From: Hevea brasiliensis
Taxonomy: Eukaryota > Streptophyta > Magnoliopsida > Malpighiales > Euphorbiaceae
Direction of reading: 5' to 3'
Assembly: GCF_030052815.1 (NCBI RefSeq)
Contig: NC_079502.1
Coordinates: 3,496,885-3,560,884, forward strand
Length of the DNA: 64,000 bases
Below, in pieces: positions 24,246 through 36,999 of the stretch. Under the pieces are notes generated by a model. It was given only the letters and a program-made list of their open reading frames with translations. It made no database searches and was not told where the DNA came from. The position numbers and the translations under genes are program-made. Numbering within the stretch: position 1 is the stretch's first letter; the number at the start of each line of letters is the position of its first letter.

Positions 24246-24857
24246 GTCATGCAAATTGGAAAATGACAATTTAAAAAAAAAAAAATTATCACCTTGCTTC
24301 GGACGGGGTTTAAGAATTTTGGATAAGAGCTAGTCTACAGGCTGCATTATTATGTTCTCTTTTAACTTAATAATTTATCAATTATGTATCTATTTTTTAT
24401 ATAATTAATTATTATTCTACAAATATCTATGAATGTATAAACCATGAATGAACAGAAATAACCTTAATTCTTTATATTATTTATGGATATATCAACAAAA
24501 ATAATTAAGAATCTCATCTAAGTACAACTTCTAATTTAAATAGAACTTTAATTATATATAGTATTAAAAAAATCCTTATATTTCCTCACACGTTTGGAAA
24601 AGCATTTTTTATATTTTAAATTCTTTTACTTTCTTTGGAATCGCATTATTTATTTCTTTTTTTATAAATAATATTTTTTAAATAATATAAAATTATATTA
24701 TTACTGTCTTTGTTATAAAAATTTTACAACGATGGTCCATTCTAAAATAAGGCCGAAAAGTCTATTTCATACGCCTAATTTAGAACGCAATGTTAAGCAA
24801 AAGTCGTGGGGAAGATAAATAATTCTGAGTTACAGACAATAATAAATTGGGAGTTTC

Positions 24858-24937
24858 TTCCCAAAAAGCAAGTATATTTTTAAATAAAAATAAATATCAC
24901 AATTTTTGGCATGCATGATCACTAAATTCTGATTTAT
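24858..24937. promoter_or_regulatory. 80-bp conserved block upstream of SEO copy B
   Basis: Read as identical to 17517-17596 and 43117-43196. It lies 709 bp upstream of the copy B ATG and includes CATGCATG. Confidence 0.5.
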
Positions 24938-26560
24938 ATGAATTTCAACTTTGTTTTAATAATAAAATATTATTAATGATTAACATGTTTTTGCAAAACA
25001 GAATACACACGCACATGATTTTTTGTTATAAAAAGTAAAAAAAATGATTAATATCATTAAAACATTACTATTATCTTACAATTATAATTAATTTATGATA
25101 ATATTATATATATGATTATAAATAATATTATTTTTTATATTAATTGCATTTTAATTAATATAAAGACAATAAGATTAAAATATTGAAAAATATTAAAAAA
25201 GTAAATTGAATAAAACTAATAAAATTAAATGACCCTAAATTTATTTTAATTTGATATCATTTATATATATGGAAAAAGATGAAATATTTTCAACATTCCA
25301 ATTAACTATTATAAAATTATTTGCTAAAAAAATTATTATCTTAATTTAGATTTAAATATTAAATCTAATCTAATTTAACTTGGATTAAATTAATTCAATA
25401 TTATATTCTATAAATAGTCTTTGAAATGGTTTTTTTTTTTCCAATTTTGTGGTTAAACTTTCGTAGAAAGATATAATATTAAATTATTTAGACATCAAAT
25501 TCAAATAATTCTCTATTATAATTAGATTTTAGATTTTTATTGTGTATATGTTGTGTTTTGCATTCCTGTGAGATATATATATACACACACGCATACATAC
25601 ACTAAGTTTTTCCCATGCATTGTGCCAGTACATTATTATTGTTTTTATTACTTAATTGAATAAAGATAAGAACTGTATGTAAAAGGAATTGTGAAAATAT
25701 AAGGAAAATAAATATAAATTAAAATTGAATATTAAAAAATAAAAGATAAGATGCTAATAATATGTATATAAATAAATTTTTTTAAGATGAAAATTATCTT
25801 AGTGATATTTGTGCAAATTATTTTTTTTTATTGTATTGCTTAATAAAATTATTTCATAGGTTTGAGAGAGAATCTTAGTTGCACATTGTATCTTCTACTC
25901 GCATTAAGAAGTGATTAGTTTGATTTTTTATGTGTGATATTAGTTTATATATATTTTATAACTATGACTTTTAGTTTTTCTTGTGTTAATTAAATTGCAT
26001 TATTGTCATAATTTTTTTATTATAATAAATTAAGTACATGATTTTATAATTACAGTGGACGACGAAAATTAAAGGTGGCTTTAGTTTTTATAGTTTATAA
26101 CCATGACTTTTATTTTTTCTAATATTAATTAAATTGTAACTATTGCTATAAATTATTTATTATAAAAAATTAATTACATGATTTTATAATTATAGTGGAC
26201 AATGAAAAAATGGCTTGTGAGTTTATGTTTTGAAAGTAATTACTAATACGTTATTTAATTTTATTTTACAATAAAGTGATAATATGTTGTAAATATTAAG
26301 TGACTTTAAAGGCATAAGATGGATTATATTGGTGTTATAGTATGCATTATATAGGAATAAAATTCACTAAAAAAATAGGTTAATGGAGAAAAATATTATA
26401 AATGTTTAGGTGGCAAATGAATAAAATGTCACTTATCACTTTTAGGTGAAACTATTTTGAGATCAATTTTATTATATTTCTATAAATGAGAATTTAGTAA
26501 GTAAGTAACATTTAGAAAAGAAGGCCTATATGAATGGTCACACACACTTACACATATATA
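24938..26560. repeat. distal flank of SEO unit B, shared with unit C
   Basis: AT-rich DNA with no gene, colinear with 43197-43780, 44450-44735 and 46390-46617 in unit C. Shared pieces include AATATAAATTAAAATTGAA-like and GTAATTACTAATA-like stretches, and TAATGGAGAAAAATATT near 26380. It shows what unit C looked like before the 0.95-kb tandem expansion and the retroelement insertion. Confidence 0.6.
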
Positions 26561-27160
26561 CATGATCAATAAAATTAAATAAGTAAATTTAATAATTAAT
26601 TTATAAAAATATTACTTATAAAAATTACTATGAAACTTTATAAAAATCATTTAATTTTGAATATTAATAATTTAAATTTTTATGCAATGAATATTTTCAA
26701 AATAAATAAAAAAATATTTCCACACAGTGAAAATAAATATTTTTTATTAATTGGTTCTGACTAAATTTAAATTTATAACTTCATACTTTTAAAAATGATT
26801 TTAATACTCTCGAATTTAAGGTTTTATATTCAATGAAAACTTAATGAATCACGTAGTCATTCTTAGATAATACAATAAGGAGTAACATTTTCTTCTTTTT
26901 AGTTACGAATGTGATAGAATTCAGAATGTATAAATAAAAAGATTTGAAATTAAGCTTTTCCATTTCATATATATTTAAAAAATTAAAAAAAAATAATTGG
27001 ACTATCTGAATCAGAAAACTTAAGTTTATTGGTACAATGAAACAAATACGTGAATAATTAACTACTTAGATTGTAAACCTAATGTAATAACATATAATTA
27101 TATGCAATAGCAAATAATTATTTTTTACTAATAAATTTTAATTTAATGGCATTACAATTA
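26561..27160. other. AT-rich intergenic DNA
   Basis: Nothing recognisable. Ends with AATTA, the left target duplication of the solo LTR. Confidence 0.45.
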
Positions 27161-30100
27161 TGTAACACCCCTCACCCATCTACAATGTAGCCGAGCAAGG
27201 CATGTCACACTCGGTGCTAGAGCGCCTTAACTTATCTTATTACATTTCCTAATAATCACATTTAATTTTTATTAATTTAAGTCCAATTAATCAATCGAAG
27301 AAATTAACAGAGTTTCCTCTAATTTATTCCCAATTTGACGGTTTCCCACATGTTTAAATCTCAATAATATAAAATTTTCACAATTTCAAACTTCATCTCA
27401 ATATTTCAAACTCATAATTTCATTCATTTCATACATAAATATAATCATGCTCAATTTCATAAATAAAACATTCAAATTTTATTAATTTACATAAATTACA
27501 AATAATTACATGAGTTCATAATTTACATGACATAATAAATGTCTAACTTCAAAATATAAAATTACTAACAAAGCCTAGCGGGTCCTAGCAAAATGCACTG
27601 CAGAGGATGTGACACCGGACTCAAGTGCAAAAATAATCCCAGTCTATAGTCTACTGGGCTCTCTCTCTTGATCTCCAGTACTTACGCATGGCAAAAAGTA
27701 ACACGCTAAGCATAAAGCTTAGTGGTGCAAATATAATATAAAAATAAATAAATAATTGAAAATAAAGAAATTACATTATTATGCAATACCGGAAGTATTT
27801 TTTATAATTATTTAAATTATATTTAATTTATTGGTTTCTATATTTTATTATTTATTAGTAAAATTTTAAGGTTTATTTTAGTTGCCCAAGTAACCTATAC
27901 CAGTTGACTGGACTGGATAAACAAGTAAACTGACACTGGGTACCAAGAACCTAGGACCGTCGCACTATCGGTCATATAGTGTCTACCAGGTGTGCCACAG
28001 AATGGCTAACAAACCATAATATCAATCGGGCATAAAGCTGTATATGTCAAAGAATAACAATATGGCCAAAAGCCATAAATCACGAAATGGCAATAAAAGC
28101 CATAAATCATGAAATGGCACAGAGCCATAAGCAGTACTGCAATCAGAACCCTATTGGCATGCCAACCTATCCAAACCAATCATAACTAGGCATACATGGG
28201 CATTCTAGTATTTTAGGTATTGGTTCTTTACAATTTGTATCATTGTAGTTACTATTCACAATACTATTCATACTAAATTTTTTATTATTCCATAAATAAA
28301 AGGTATACAAGTTCTAAATATATGATCATACCACATTTTGGGTTATAAAGTTGTTGGCATTAATTGCCAACTACAATTCAAGTCTTCCTAGAAACATTTT
28401 AAAATTTTCAGTTTTTGCAACCCAAGTTTACTATTTCATTGGATCAATCTACAATGGGATTTTGGCTAACATTTCTTCATCAAAGTTGTTCCTTAATGTC
28501 TCTACTTTAATTTTCTTTTTGAATCATTCTATTTGGAGTTTTTTAGCTTAAGTTATGCCATTTTTACCATAACTGGTCAGATTGGTCAATATCCAAAATT
28601 TTCTAGGCTGTTTTGGTTCTAATAGTTTTGATAAGCTAAATTTAGTTAGTAATTTGATTAAGTTATGGTCAGAATTTGGATTTCTATTCCTCATGAAAGA
28701 TGTTCTACTATGTCTAAACTTTCCATGAGTTCAAGAATCAGGTCATTTGGACCTCTCTACACAAAGTTATGCTCATTTGAACAATCACTGTTATATGATC
28801 ATTTTTTCCAGTCCAGATTTTGGTTGCCCATATTCAAGTCAATTTTAGGTCACTTTGTGTTGGTTTTCTGAGCAGGGTCTCTTCATGAAAAATGTGTCAT
28901 TATGTCCCTAGTTTCATCTCCAATTGGCTTTATACCAAATGAAACTACATAATTCTACTTATGGCTGCTCAAACCTATTGGACTCAAAGTCCAAAATTTC
29001 AAGCTCAAAGGCAACTCATCCAATTCACAATTCAATTCCACAACCAATTCCATTTTAAGATCAAACCACATCAAATGGTCACTAATTGACCTTAACAACA
29101 TCAATTTAACAACAATTTAAAAAACTCCCAAATTTTGATTCAAAACCCTAGCTCCAATTCAAGATTTATGTAACACATATCAATTAAGTACACTAGTCCA
29201 CTTCTAATTTATGTCTCCACACCAAACACCATTGCTAAGCAATTTTAAATCAATCAAACCATCAAAACTACCATTTCCTTAAGGCTGCCGAAATCTCATC
29301 CCTCCATAAATTCATTATTTCTTCACAATTTCATGCAATATGGACTCACTTCAACATCATGATAAGAATTAAAGAAAGAAAGGGAGTGGAAATTGCACTA
29401 ACCTTTGTTGTCTCTCTTCCAAGACTTTCACAGCTTCACTTTCTTCTCAATTCTTGGCTGCCCAAACACTTCAAGGTCTAATTGCTAATTTTTATGTTGG
29501 AGTTTATAAGTTTTGTGGTGAAAATTGGTAGAGAATCAAGCTAAAAGGAAGCAAAATGGAGGAGCTCTCTCAAATAGAGTTTCGGCCAAGAATGAAGGGA
29601 GGTAGAAGATGAAGCAAATTTGGTTTTATTTATTCCCTTTTATCCTTTTATAAGTGGTTGTCTTATGTTGATTGGTTAAAGAATTTTTAATTGCATCATT
29701 ATGACATCATGCACATGTCATAAATTGAATTTTCATTTTCATTTGTTTTATTTTCTTTCTTTCTCTTCTTTACTCATTTCTAATTAAATTTTTATCAATA
29801 TTTATTCATATTTTATGACATAAATCTCACTTACTTAAATAGATATATTGGTCAAAAATCATCTCTGAGGGTGAAATGACCAAAATGCCCTTCATTGTGT
29901 TCACCGAATTATAATTATCTGTATCGATTGACATAAATTTTCTTGCATTTTCTTGGCATTCTATTGTCATCTAAACCTCAATAATCATTCACTTAAGTCC
30001 TAAATAATTATTTCACAGGGTTCTCCACAGGTCTAGGGTCAACAACTGTCTTCACAGTCGCTTCTCATTAGGGTTACCCATTGCCGGGGCTTCGGCTCAT

Positions 30101-30277
30101 TTAACCTCTTTGCATTTCATTTCTTTAATTTCTCCTTAATTTTTCTTAATTATTATTTAGATTATTTATGACTCCTCACTCTAATTTAAATATAGTTCCA
30201 GAAATTCTGACTGTCCAGACAGACATTTGTCACCGGAACAGTAGAATATACGGACTACCTAAAGTGAGGGCGTTACA
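27161..30277 (-). mobile_element. solo LTR of a Ty3/gypsy element (Tekay/Del-like), minus strand
   Basis: The 3117-bp unit begins TGTAACACCCCTCACC and ends GTGAGGGCGTTACA on the plus strand. It is flanked by a perfect 5-bp duplication AATTA (27156-27160 and 30278-30282). Its right end, read on the minus strand (TGTAACGCCCTCAC, then CTGTTCCGGTGAC), matches the start of the plus-strand LTR at 55563 (TGTAACACCCCCGTTG, then CTGTTCCGGTGACC). No primer site or coding region adjoins it, so it is a solo LTR left by LTR-LTR recombination. The small open frames inside are not genes. Confidence 0.88.
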
Positions 30278-30465
30278 AATTATTCTTAAATTTATCAAAT
30301 ATTAGATAGATGGCATTATAAAATTTTGAGATGAAAATAATATTTTTGTATATATTAATTTCAAAAACTAATTTTGAATATTTATACACAATTGGTACTT
30401 ATATATATCAAATTGGTAGATATTAATATTGTCTCTAAAATTTTAAATATCATTAGGAATTCATA

Positions 30466-30532
30466 ACTTTAATTAGAAATAAAAATAATACAGTATAACT
30501 TTAATTAGAAATAAAAATAATACATTATACTA
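30466..30532 (+). repeat. two tandem 33-bp repeats
   Basis: ATAACTTTAATTAGAAATAA followed by AAATAATACA occurs twice in direct succession. Confidence 0.75.
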
Positions 30533-30826
30533 GAAAATTTTGGTTAAGAAAAAGGATCAAAGGATTTTTTTTTTTTCGTTTGGTTATGTGCAAAATTTAT
30601 ACTAAATATAAAAAAAATTTTAATTAATTCATTAACCTGTTACTTGTAAATTATATTTTTTACTATATCATTTACTTATAAATTTAATTTTATTTGATGT
30701 TTATTCATAATTACGTTTATTCTTTATTTTTATTTATTTAATTGTGAAAAATATATTAACTATACTTTCATGTATTAGAAAATCATCATGTATATTGCAT
30801 GTGAGAAAAAATATATGCAAAACAGA

Positions 30827-30828
<2 letters not shown>

Positions 30829-30897
<69 letters not shown>
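30829..30897. repeat. (AT)n microsatellite
   Basis: About 34 AT units, uninterrupted. Confidence 0.95.
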
Positions 30898-30900
<3 letters not shown>

Positions 30901-31568
30901 AAAATTTTAATTTACTTTTATTAATCAATTACTTATAAATTAATTTCAATTCAATACTAAAAGTTTATTATGTCTAAAACACTGGAAAAAAAAAAGGATA
31001 ATGACTGACCGAATCGGTTGCTAATCGATTAAAATCGGTTGGTAATCGATTTAGCAACCGGTTCAATCGATTATAATGAGCTTGGTTGAAAACAGTAACC
31101 GACATTCAAATCGGTTGCTACATTAATTAAACTTTAAAAAATTAAACTTTTGATAAAAAAACTATCGGTTGCTAGTAGTAACCGATTTAGCAACCGAAAT
31201 CGATTGCTAATGGTAACTGAAACCGGTTGCTAATAGCAACTGAAACATAATCCAGTGTAAAAAATTTAGTATCTTTAATTTTATAATTTTGCAATCATTT
31301 TATAAATCGGTTGCTATTTATAACTAATTTAGCAACCAAAAAGTTAGTTACTAATTTTTAAAAAATTATAAAAAAATTAAATTTTCAAATAACAATAAAA
31401 AATTTAAATAAATAAAATTTTCAAATTACTAAAATAATAAATTATTAATAAAATTAGTACTAAAATTAATATAAAATATTATAAAAATTTTAATAATATT
31501 GTTATAAAAATATTAACAAAAAATTAAATATAAAACATATTTATAAGACAAATTATTTAAAAAAATTA

Positions 31569-31587
31569 CACACACACACACACACAT

Positions 31588-31629
<42 letters not shown>
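31569..31629. repeat. (CA)n then (AT)n microsatellite
   Basis: About eight CA units followed, after a short break, by about 20 AT units inside the CACTA element. Confidence 0.9.
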
Positions 31630-31634
<5 letters not shown>

Positions 31635-31732
31635 CAAAAGATTTAATAAAAATTAATAATCCAAATAATTTATTAACAAAAAATATATTTTTACAAAAAT
31701 TTTTATTTTATGCAAAAGAAAAATAAAGTAAG

Positions 31733-32085
31733 TAAAAAAATGAGAAAGAAAAGAAAATGAAGAAGAAAAAAGATGAGAAAGAAAAAGATTGTAAAGAAAA
31801 TAGATGAGAAAGAAAAATATCATGAAGCAGAAAATAGATAAGAAAGAAAAAGATGAAGAAGAAGAAAATATATGAAAAAGAAAATGATAAAGAAGAAAAT
31901 AAATGAGAAAAAAAATGATGAAGAAAATAGATGAGAAAGAAAAAATAATAAAGAAAATATTTTAGAAAAGAAAAGATGATAAATAAAAAAATGAAAATAA
32001 AAAAAATTGAAGAAAAGAGAGAAAATGGAAGAAATAGAGAAAAAATAAGTAGTAGAAAAAAAATAGTAGTGGGGAAATAAAACGA
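31733..32085 (+). repeat. long purine tract (A/G strand asymmetry)
   Basis: About 350 bp dominated by GAAAGAAAA, GAAGAAGAA and AAATAGATGAGAAAG units on the plus strand. The opposite strand gives a low-complexity Phe/Leu/Ser open frame that is not a gene. Confidence 0.8.
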
Positions 32086-33075
32086 GTAGTAGTTTATATA
32101 AGTGAATTAGCAACTGATTTTAGCAATCGATTGTTGGTTGCTAATTTCTTTTAAAAATTAGACAAGAATTTTTTTTGAGAAAATTACAACCGATTCGCAA
32201 TTGGTTACAAATGATTTCAATCGATTGCAGAAATTAGTTGCTAATAGTAATCGATTTACATCAAAATAAAAAAAAGGCACTAATTTATAGGACAAAAAAT
32301 CGATTGCAAAATTAGCTATAAAATCGATTGTCAATAGTAATTACTACCGATTCTCAATTGGTTGTAAAATTTTAATTAGTTTTAAAAATCAATTAATATT
32401 AGCAACCAATTTGCTAATCGGTTATAAATTAAAAAAAAAAACAAAAAACAAAAAATTGGGTGGGAATTGATAGAGAAAAAAAGCATTAACAACTTATTCA
32501 CAGATCGGTTGCAAATCAAAAAAATAAAATAAAATAATTCAAAAAAATAAAATAAAAAAATTGGATAAGAATTTTTAAGAAAAAAAATTTAGCAACTAAT
32601 TTACAATTGATTGCAAAAATCGATTGCTAATAGCAATCGACAAGAAATAAGTTGTAAATAACTGATTATTTAATTATGGAGCCAATTAAAATAATTCTTT
32701 AATTTAGCAACTGATTCTCTAAATCAATTGTTATTAGCAACTAATTTTAAAATTGATTGTTATTAGTAACAGATTTTAGCAATCGATTTTGCAATCGGTT
32801 ACTAATTATATATTTAACATTTTTTTAATATCAATTAGTAACAAATTTAGCAACCAATTATAAATTGGTTATTAATAGCAATCGATTTTAATAAGCAATT
32901 ATAAATTGGTTGCTAATAACAATTGATTCTTGAATCGATTGCTAAATTTTTTTAAAATTAATTATTTTACTAAAAAAAATTGAAATCACACATCAATTGT
33001 AAAATTGTTTGTTAGCAACAATTGATTTCAGTCAGTTATAATAATTGGTTGCAACACGGATTGTCTTTTGTAGTG

Positions 33076-34360
33076 ATATATTTTTTATTTTACTAAAATT
33101 AAATATTTATAAGTTAATAATAAATTATAGATGCAATGCTAAAAAATTTAGTGTATAAAAGCATGAATGAGAGTGTGAATTTTTGAACTTTCTAAAATAT
33201 TCTTACATGTTTATATTATTTATAAAAATATTAATCAACATAAATTAAAATTTTACTAATTATAAATTCTATTTCAAAAATATTTATACATATTTCAACT
33301 CACAACTCACAAGTAATTCTAACCTATAATATATATAAATATATGAATGAGGGGTGATTTTTAAAGAACAAAAATATTCTTAATTTTTTTATGTTATTTG
33401 TCTTTTATTACTTAAATTAATTTAGAGTTTATATAAATTTAAAATCTTAATTTTACATATACTTAACTTTGATTTATTAATTAAAATTGTTATTACAAAT
33501 TAAATAAAATTTTATAAAAAAAATTAAATAAATCATAAATTCATAATAAAAAAAATGTATGGTTCGTGTTTTAAAAAAATATCAACTTTTATAATAAACC
33601 AAGGTAAATTATTTAAAAAATAAAATTTATTTATAATTAGAATTTTAATAGTTAAAAATTTATTTATAAATAATTAAAATTATATTTATAATTTTTTATT
33701 TTGATTTGATAAGTAATTCTAAAAAAATTAAAATTCTATTTATAAATTTAATTTATTTTTATATTTAAATTAGTTTATTTTATTTTTATAATTACTTTTT
33801 ATTTATATTTTTATTTTACTTTCAAATTTTGTTTTAAATTATTGATTCAACAAAGAATATAACAATAAATAAATTAAAGGCTACTTTTTTAGCTAATTAA
33901 TTAAAATGATATTTTATTGAGTTGAATAATATTAATACTTAAAAATATCCAAATTAAAAAAGAATTAAAATTTTATTATTTTCTAGTAATTTTTAATTAA
34001 AATTAAAATTTTATTATTTAAATAGATAAACATCCTATTTAAAACCTTTATTTCATGGGAAGACGGACTTATAAAAAGGATAAAAATATTTTAATTTTTA
34101 AAATAATTTTGTTATTTATAATAATTATGATATTAATATTGTATTCTAAGTGAATTGTTTCTATTAAAATTTAAAATTTTTTTTACTTACCTGTTAAAAA
34201 TTCATAAATGTAAACTTTTTTAAAATATAAAAATTTCAATTTTTGTACTACTTAATAATATAATATCTTATTTATGCATGAAAATGTATTTAGAAAATAA
34301 ATAGTCAACTATATGATCTCTTTTAAAAAAATTAAAAAAAATAAAAGCAGTATTGAATTG
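33076..34360. other. AT-rich intergenic DNA
   Basis: No gene or recognised element. Confidence 0.4.
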
Positions 34361-35620
34361 CTACTTTCTAATATAAATTAATTTTCTTATTTCTTTATTC
34401 TTATTAAAAAGATTAATTAAAATATATGAAAATTATTATTTGTAATTTTTTAAAAAATTATTTATGTCAATATATAAACTTCTAAAGTAAAAACTAACAT
34501 TTTTAATTTAAAATTTTCTTATAAACTCCAACTAATAAATATATTCTTCAACATATGTGTAAATATTATTATGATCATATGAGTTATTTTTATATTTTAG
34601 GTTTTCATAATTCTTAATGAGCATGATAGGTTGCCTAATTTTTTTTTTTATAATGAATTATCAATATTAATACTTATTATTGAATTAAAGGTAATTAATA
34701 ATGGTAATATATCATTATTAATTATTTAACACCAAATAAATTATTAATAGGCATAAACATTTAAATTAATACTAATGCAACATATAGTTGTCAAAGAAAA
34801 TAAATTATCATAATTCAAAAAATTTATTTATGATTGTATTGTAAATATTTAAAAAATTTTCTAACAACAATAAAATAAAATAATGGATATGAAAACATTT
34901 CAAATATCTATATATTATATTGTAGTAATTAAATTATAATATTAATTATTGTTAAAATTTAATATCTTAACTAAGTAATTAAATTGATATTTGATTATTT
35001 TATATATAAATAAAATAATTACATGCTACAACTATTTTGATGCATATGCAACCAAAATGCTACGTCCTAATATAAATTATTTTTATTTCTTTATTCATAT
35101 TAAAAAGATCGATTAAAATATATGAAAATTATTATTTGTAATTCTCTAAAAAATTATCTATATCACAATATCAATCCATATACTTTGAAGGGAAAAAAAT
35201 AATATTTTTAATTTAAAAGTTTCTCATATACTCCAACTAATAAATATATTCTTAAACATATATATAAATATTATTTTGATCATACAAGTAATTTTTATAT
35301 TTTAGGTTTTCATAATTCTTAATGAATATGATAGGTTGCCTATTTTTTTTTTCTTGATAATGGATTATCAATCTTAATACTTATTATTGAATTAAAAGTA
35401 ATCAATAGTAATAATATATTATTATTAATTATTTAACACTAAATAAATTATTAATAGGAATAAACATTTAAATTAATACTAATACAACATAGAGTTATCA
35501 AAGCAAATAAATTTTCATAAATAAAAAAAAAATTACAATTTTACTGTAAATATGAAAAAATTTTCCAACAACAATAAAATAATGAATATGAAAACATTTC
35601 AATATAATAAAATAATTACA
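34361..35620 (+). repeat. tandem duplication of about 550 bp
   Basis: Roughly 34361-34910 and 35060-35620 are diverged direct copies, about 700 bp apart. Both run from CTAATATAAATTA through TATATTTTAGGTTTTCATAA, GATAGGTTGCCTA and AATAAATTATTAATAGG to AACAACAATAAAATAA. Non-coding. Confidence 0.75.
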
Positions 35621-36122
35621 CATTATAAACTATTTTAATGTACGTACTTCAAATGCTAGTCGTAATAAATATATAGAATCCCTAACCCTTCACATTATAT
35701 TGTAATTTAAATTAAAAACATTATTTTAATTAAAATTATTCATATGTATTTTGGATGCTACTATAGCCCAAAAACTAAAATGATTAAATGTGAATTCGAT
35801 TAGTTATTATTACTACTAATAATTATTTATTTAGTATTTTTTTAATAAATAGGACTCCAGTAATGAGAAATTATATAGTATCGCAGTAATTTCATATTAG
35901 AATGTGACATGGAATATCAAACAAATAGTATTTAGACAGGTATATAAATACAGTTATATTAAAAAAAAATTGAGAGGTGATTATAAAATTATAGGATCCA
36001 CCCTACATATATATTTACTTATTAGGACTCATACATACTGCATATTACTCATTATTGGATTACCATTCTATATAAGATAACTTACATGGAATAACTGCTT
36101 TACTATATAATTTTCCCAAATA

Positions 36123-36212
36123 ATACGATGAGGTTGCAAACGATCAGCTTTGACGTTAAAAATGAGAGAAGTAAAACAAATAAAAAATAAAAGGAATATA
36201 TTCAGTATTATT
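36123..36212 (-). pseudogene. SEO intron 1 relic (fourth copy, fragment D)
   Basis: GATGAGGTTGCAAACGATCAGC, read in pieces, then GTTAAAAATGAGAGAAGTAA and a following A-rich stretch correspond to SEO intron 1 (for example 16555-16635, 23860-23942 and 42101-42179, with GATCAGCTTCATGTTAAAA and GAGAGAAATAAACAAA). A possible weak continuation into exon 1 follows to about 36250. No coding capacity is left. Confidence 0.5.
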
Positions 36213-36867
36213 AAACATAAGTCGGATTAGCAGATCAACTTGGAGAATCGAATATAAAATTAATCTAGTTTTGCAATTGAACTGCCTAAGAAAGAGATAT
36301 GAAATGAATTGATTAAACCCATGTTAATGCATTCAAATTGTTTGACCTATAAACTGGGTAAATTACATCAACCATCCTTGAACTTAGAGGGTTACTTCAT
36401 TTCTATCCTTAAACTTCAATTCGTTATGAGAAAATTACTTAACTTTAATTTTGTTTAAGAAAAATCCTTCTAACATAAAAGTTTCTGAGTTAAAAGATAC
36501 AAAATTACCCTTTTTGCCATTTTCTTTCAAAAAATAAAATTATCATTTTATCCCTTTTACATTCTCTTTTTCTCCCACCTTTATAATCAAATTAATTAAT
36601 AGTTGCTTTAATTATTAATCCAAGCTCTTGGATTCAACCTCCATGTTAGAGATACAATGTTGTAGGGAGTATGTAAGTGTAAAATTTTCACAAAAAAAAA
36701 AGATAGGATGAATAAGAGACATAAGTGGGAAGGACTTAGATTGGATGTAGTATCAAACTCATTAGTGTATTCTTAAGACCTATCACGAAAGATTCTCCTC
36801 AAATACTTTGGACTCCCCAGATCCTTAACAAAAATCTTTTTAATTATTTTGTTGTTTTGGTTCTACT
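36213..36867. other. intergenic, unidentified
   Basis: Includes TAAATTACATCAACCATCC and TTGAACTT words of a kind found in plant repeats, but no borders. No gene. Confidence 0.3.
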
Positions 36868-36999
36868 TTTGCTTATGTTAGAAGATCATGTGATACAGCT
36901 GCTCATTGTCTTTCACAGAAAAAAAATGCTTTTCTGTGCAATCCCATGATCCAGTTTTCTTTTGCGTGCTCCTTGGTGCCCTTTGTGGCTATTCAATAA
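36868..36999 (+). mobile_element. second LINE RNase H C-terminal relic
   Basis: An open stretch reads FAYVRRSCDTAAHCLSQ and then SLVPFVAIQ before TAA. The VRRS-(N/D)-xAAHCL pattern is typical of RNase H-like C-termini of plant LINE ORF2 proteins. Only about 43 codons remain. Confidence 0.42.

Larger units (their letters stand above)
30980..33075. mobile_element. non-autonomous CACTA (En/Spm-type) element
   Basis: About 2.1 kb starting CACTGGAAAAAAAAAAGG and ending CGGATTGTCTTTTGTAGTG, so the right end reads CACTACAAAAGACAATCCG inward. The subterminal regions are packed with GGTTGCTAAT / ATTAGCAACC and ATCGATT words in both orientations, as expected for CACTA transposase-binding arrays. There is no transposase. 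The middle holds a CA/AT microsatellite and a purine tract. The flanking triplets are AAA and ATA, so the expected 3-bp duplication is imperfect, and the left end has diverged from CACTA(C). Confidence 0.65.

Noticed and set aside
27161..30277. A gene in the 3.1-kb interval with several small plus-strand frames (28351, 28665)
   Set aside because: The interval is a complete solo LTR with target duplication. The frames have no domain and lie on the strand opposite to the LTR.
30734..30938. Open frames reading Ile-Tyr repeats on both strands
   Set aside because: Translation of the (AT)n microsatellite.
31820..32113. Phe/Leu/Ser-rich minus-strand frame of 97 codons that looks membrane-like
   Set aside because: Low-complexity translation of the purine tract in the CACTA element.
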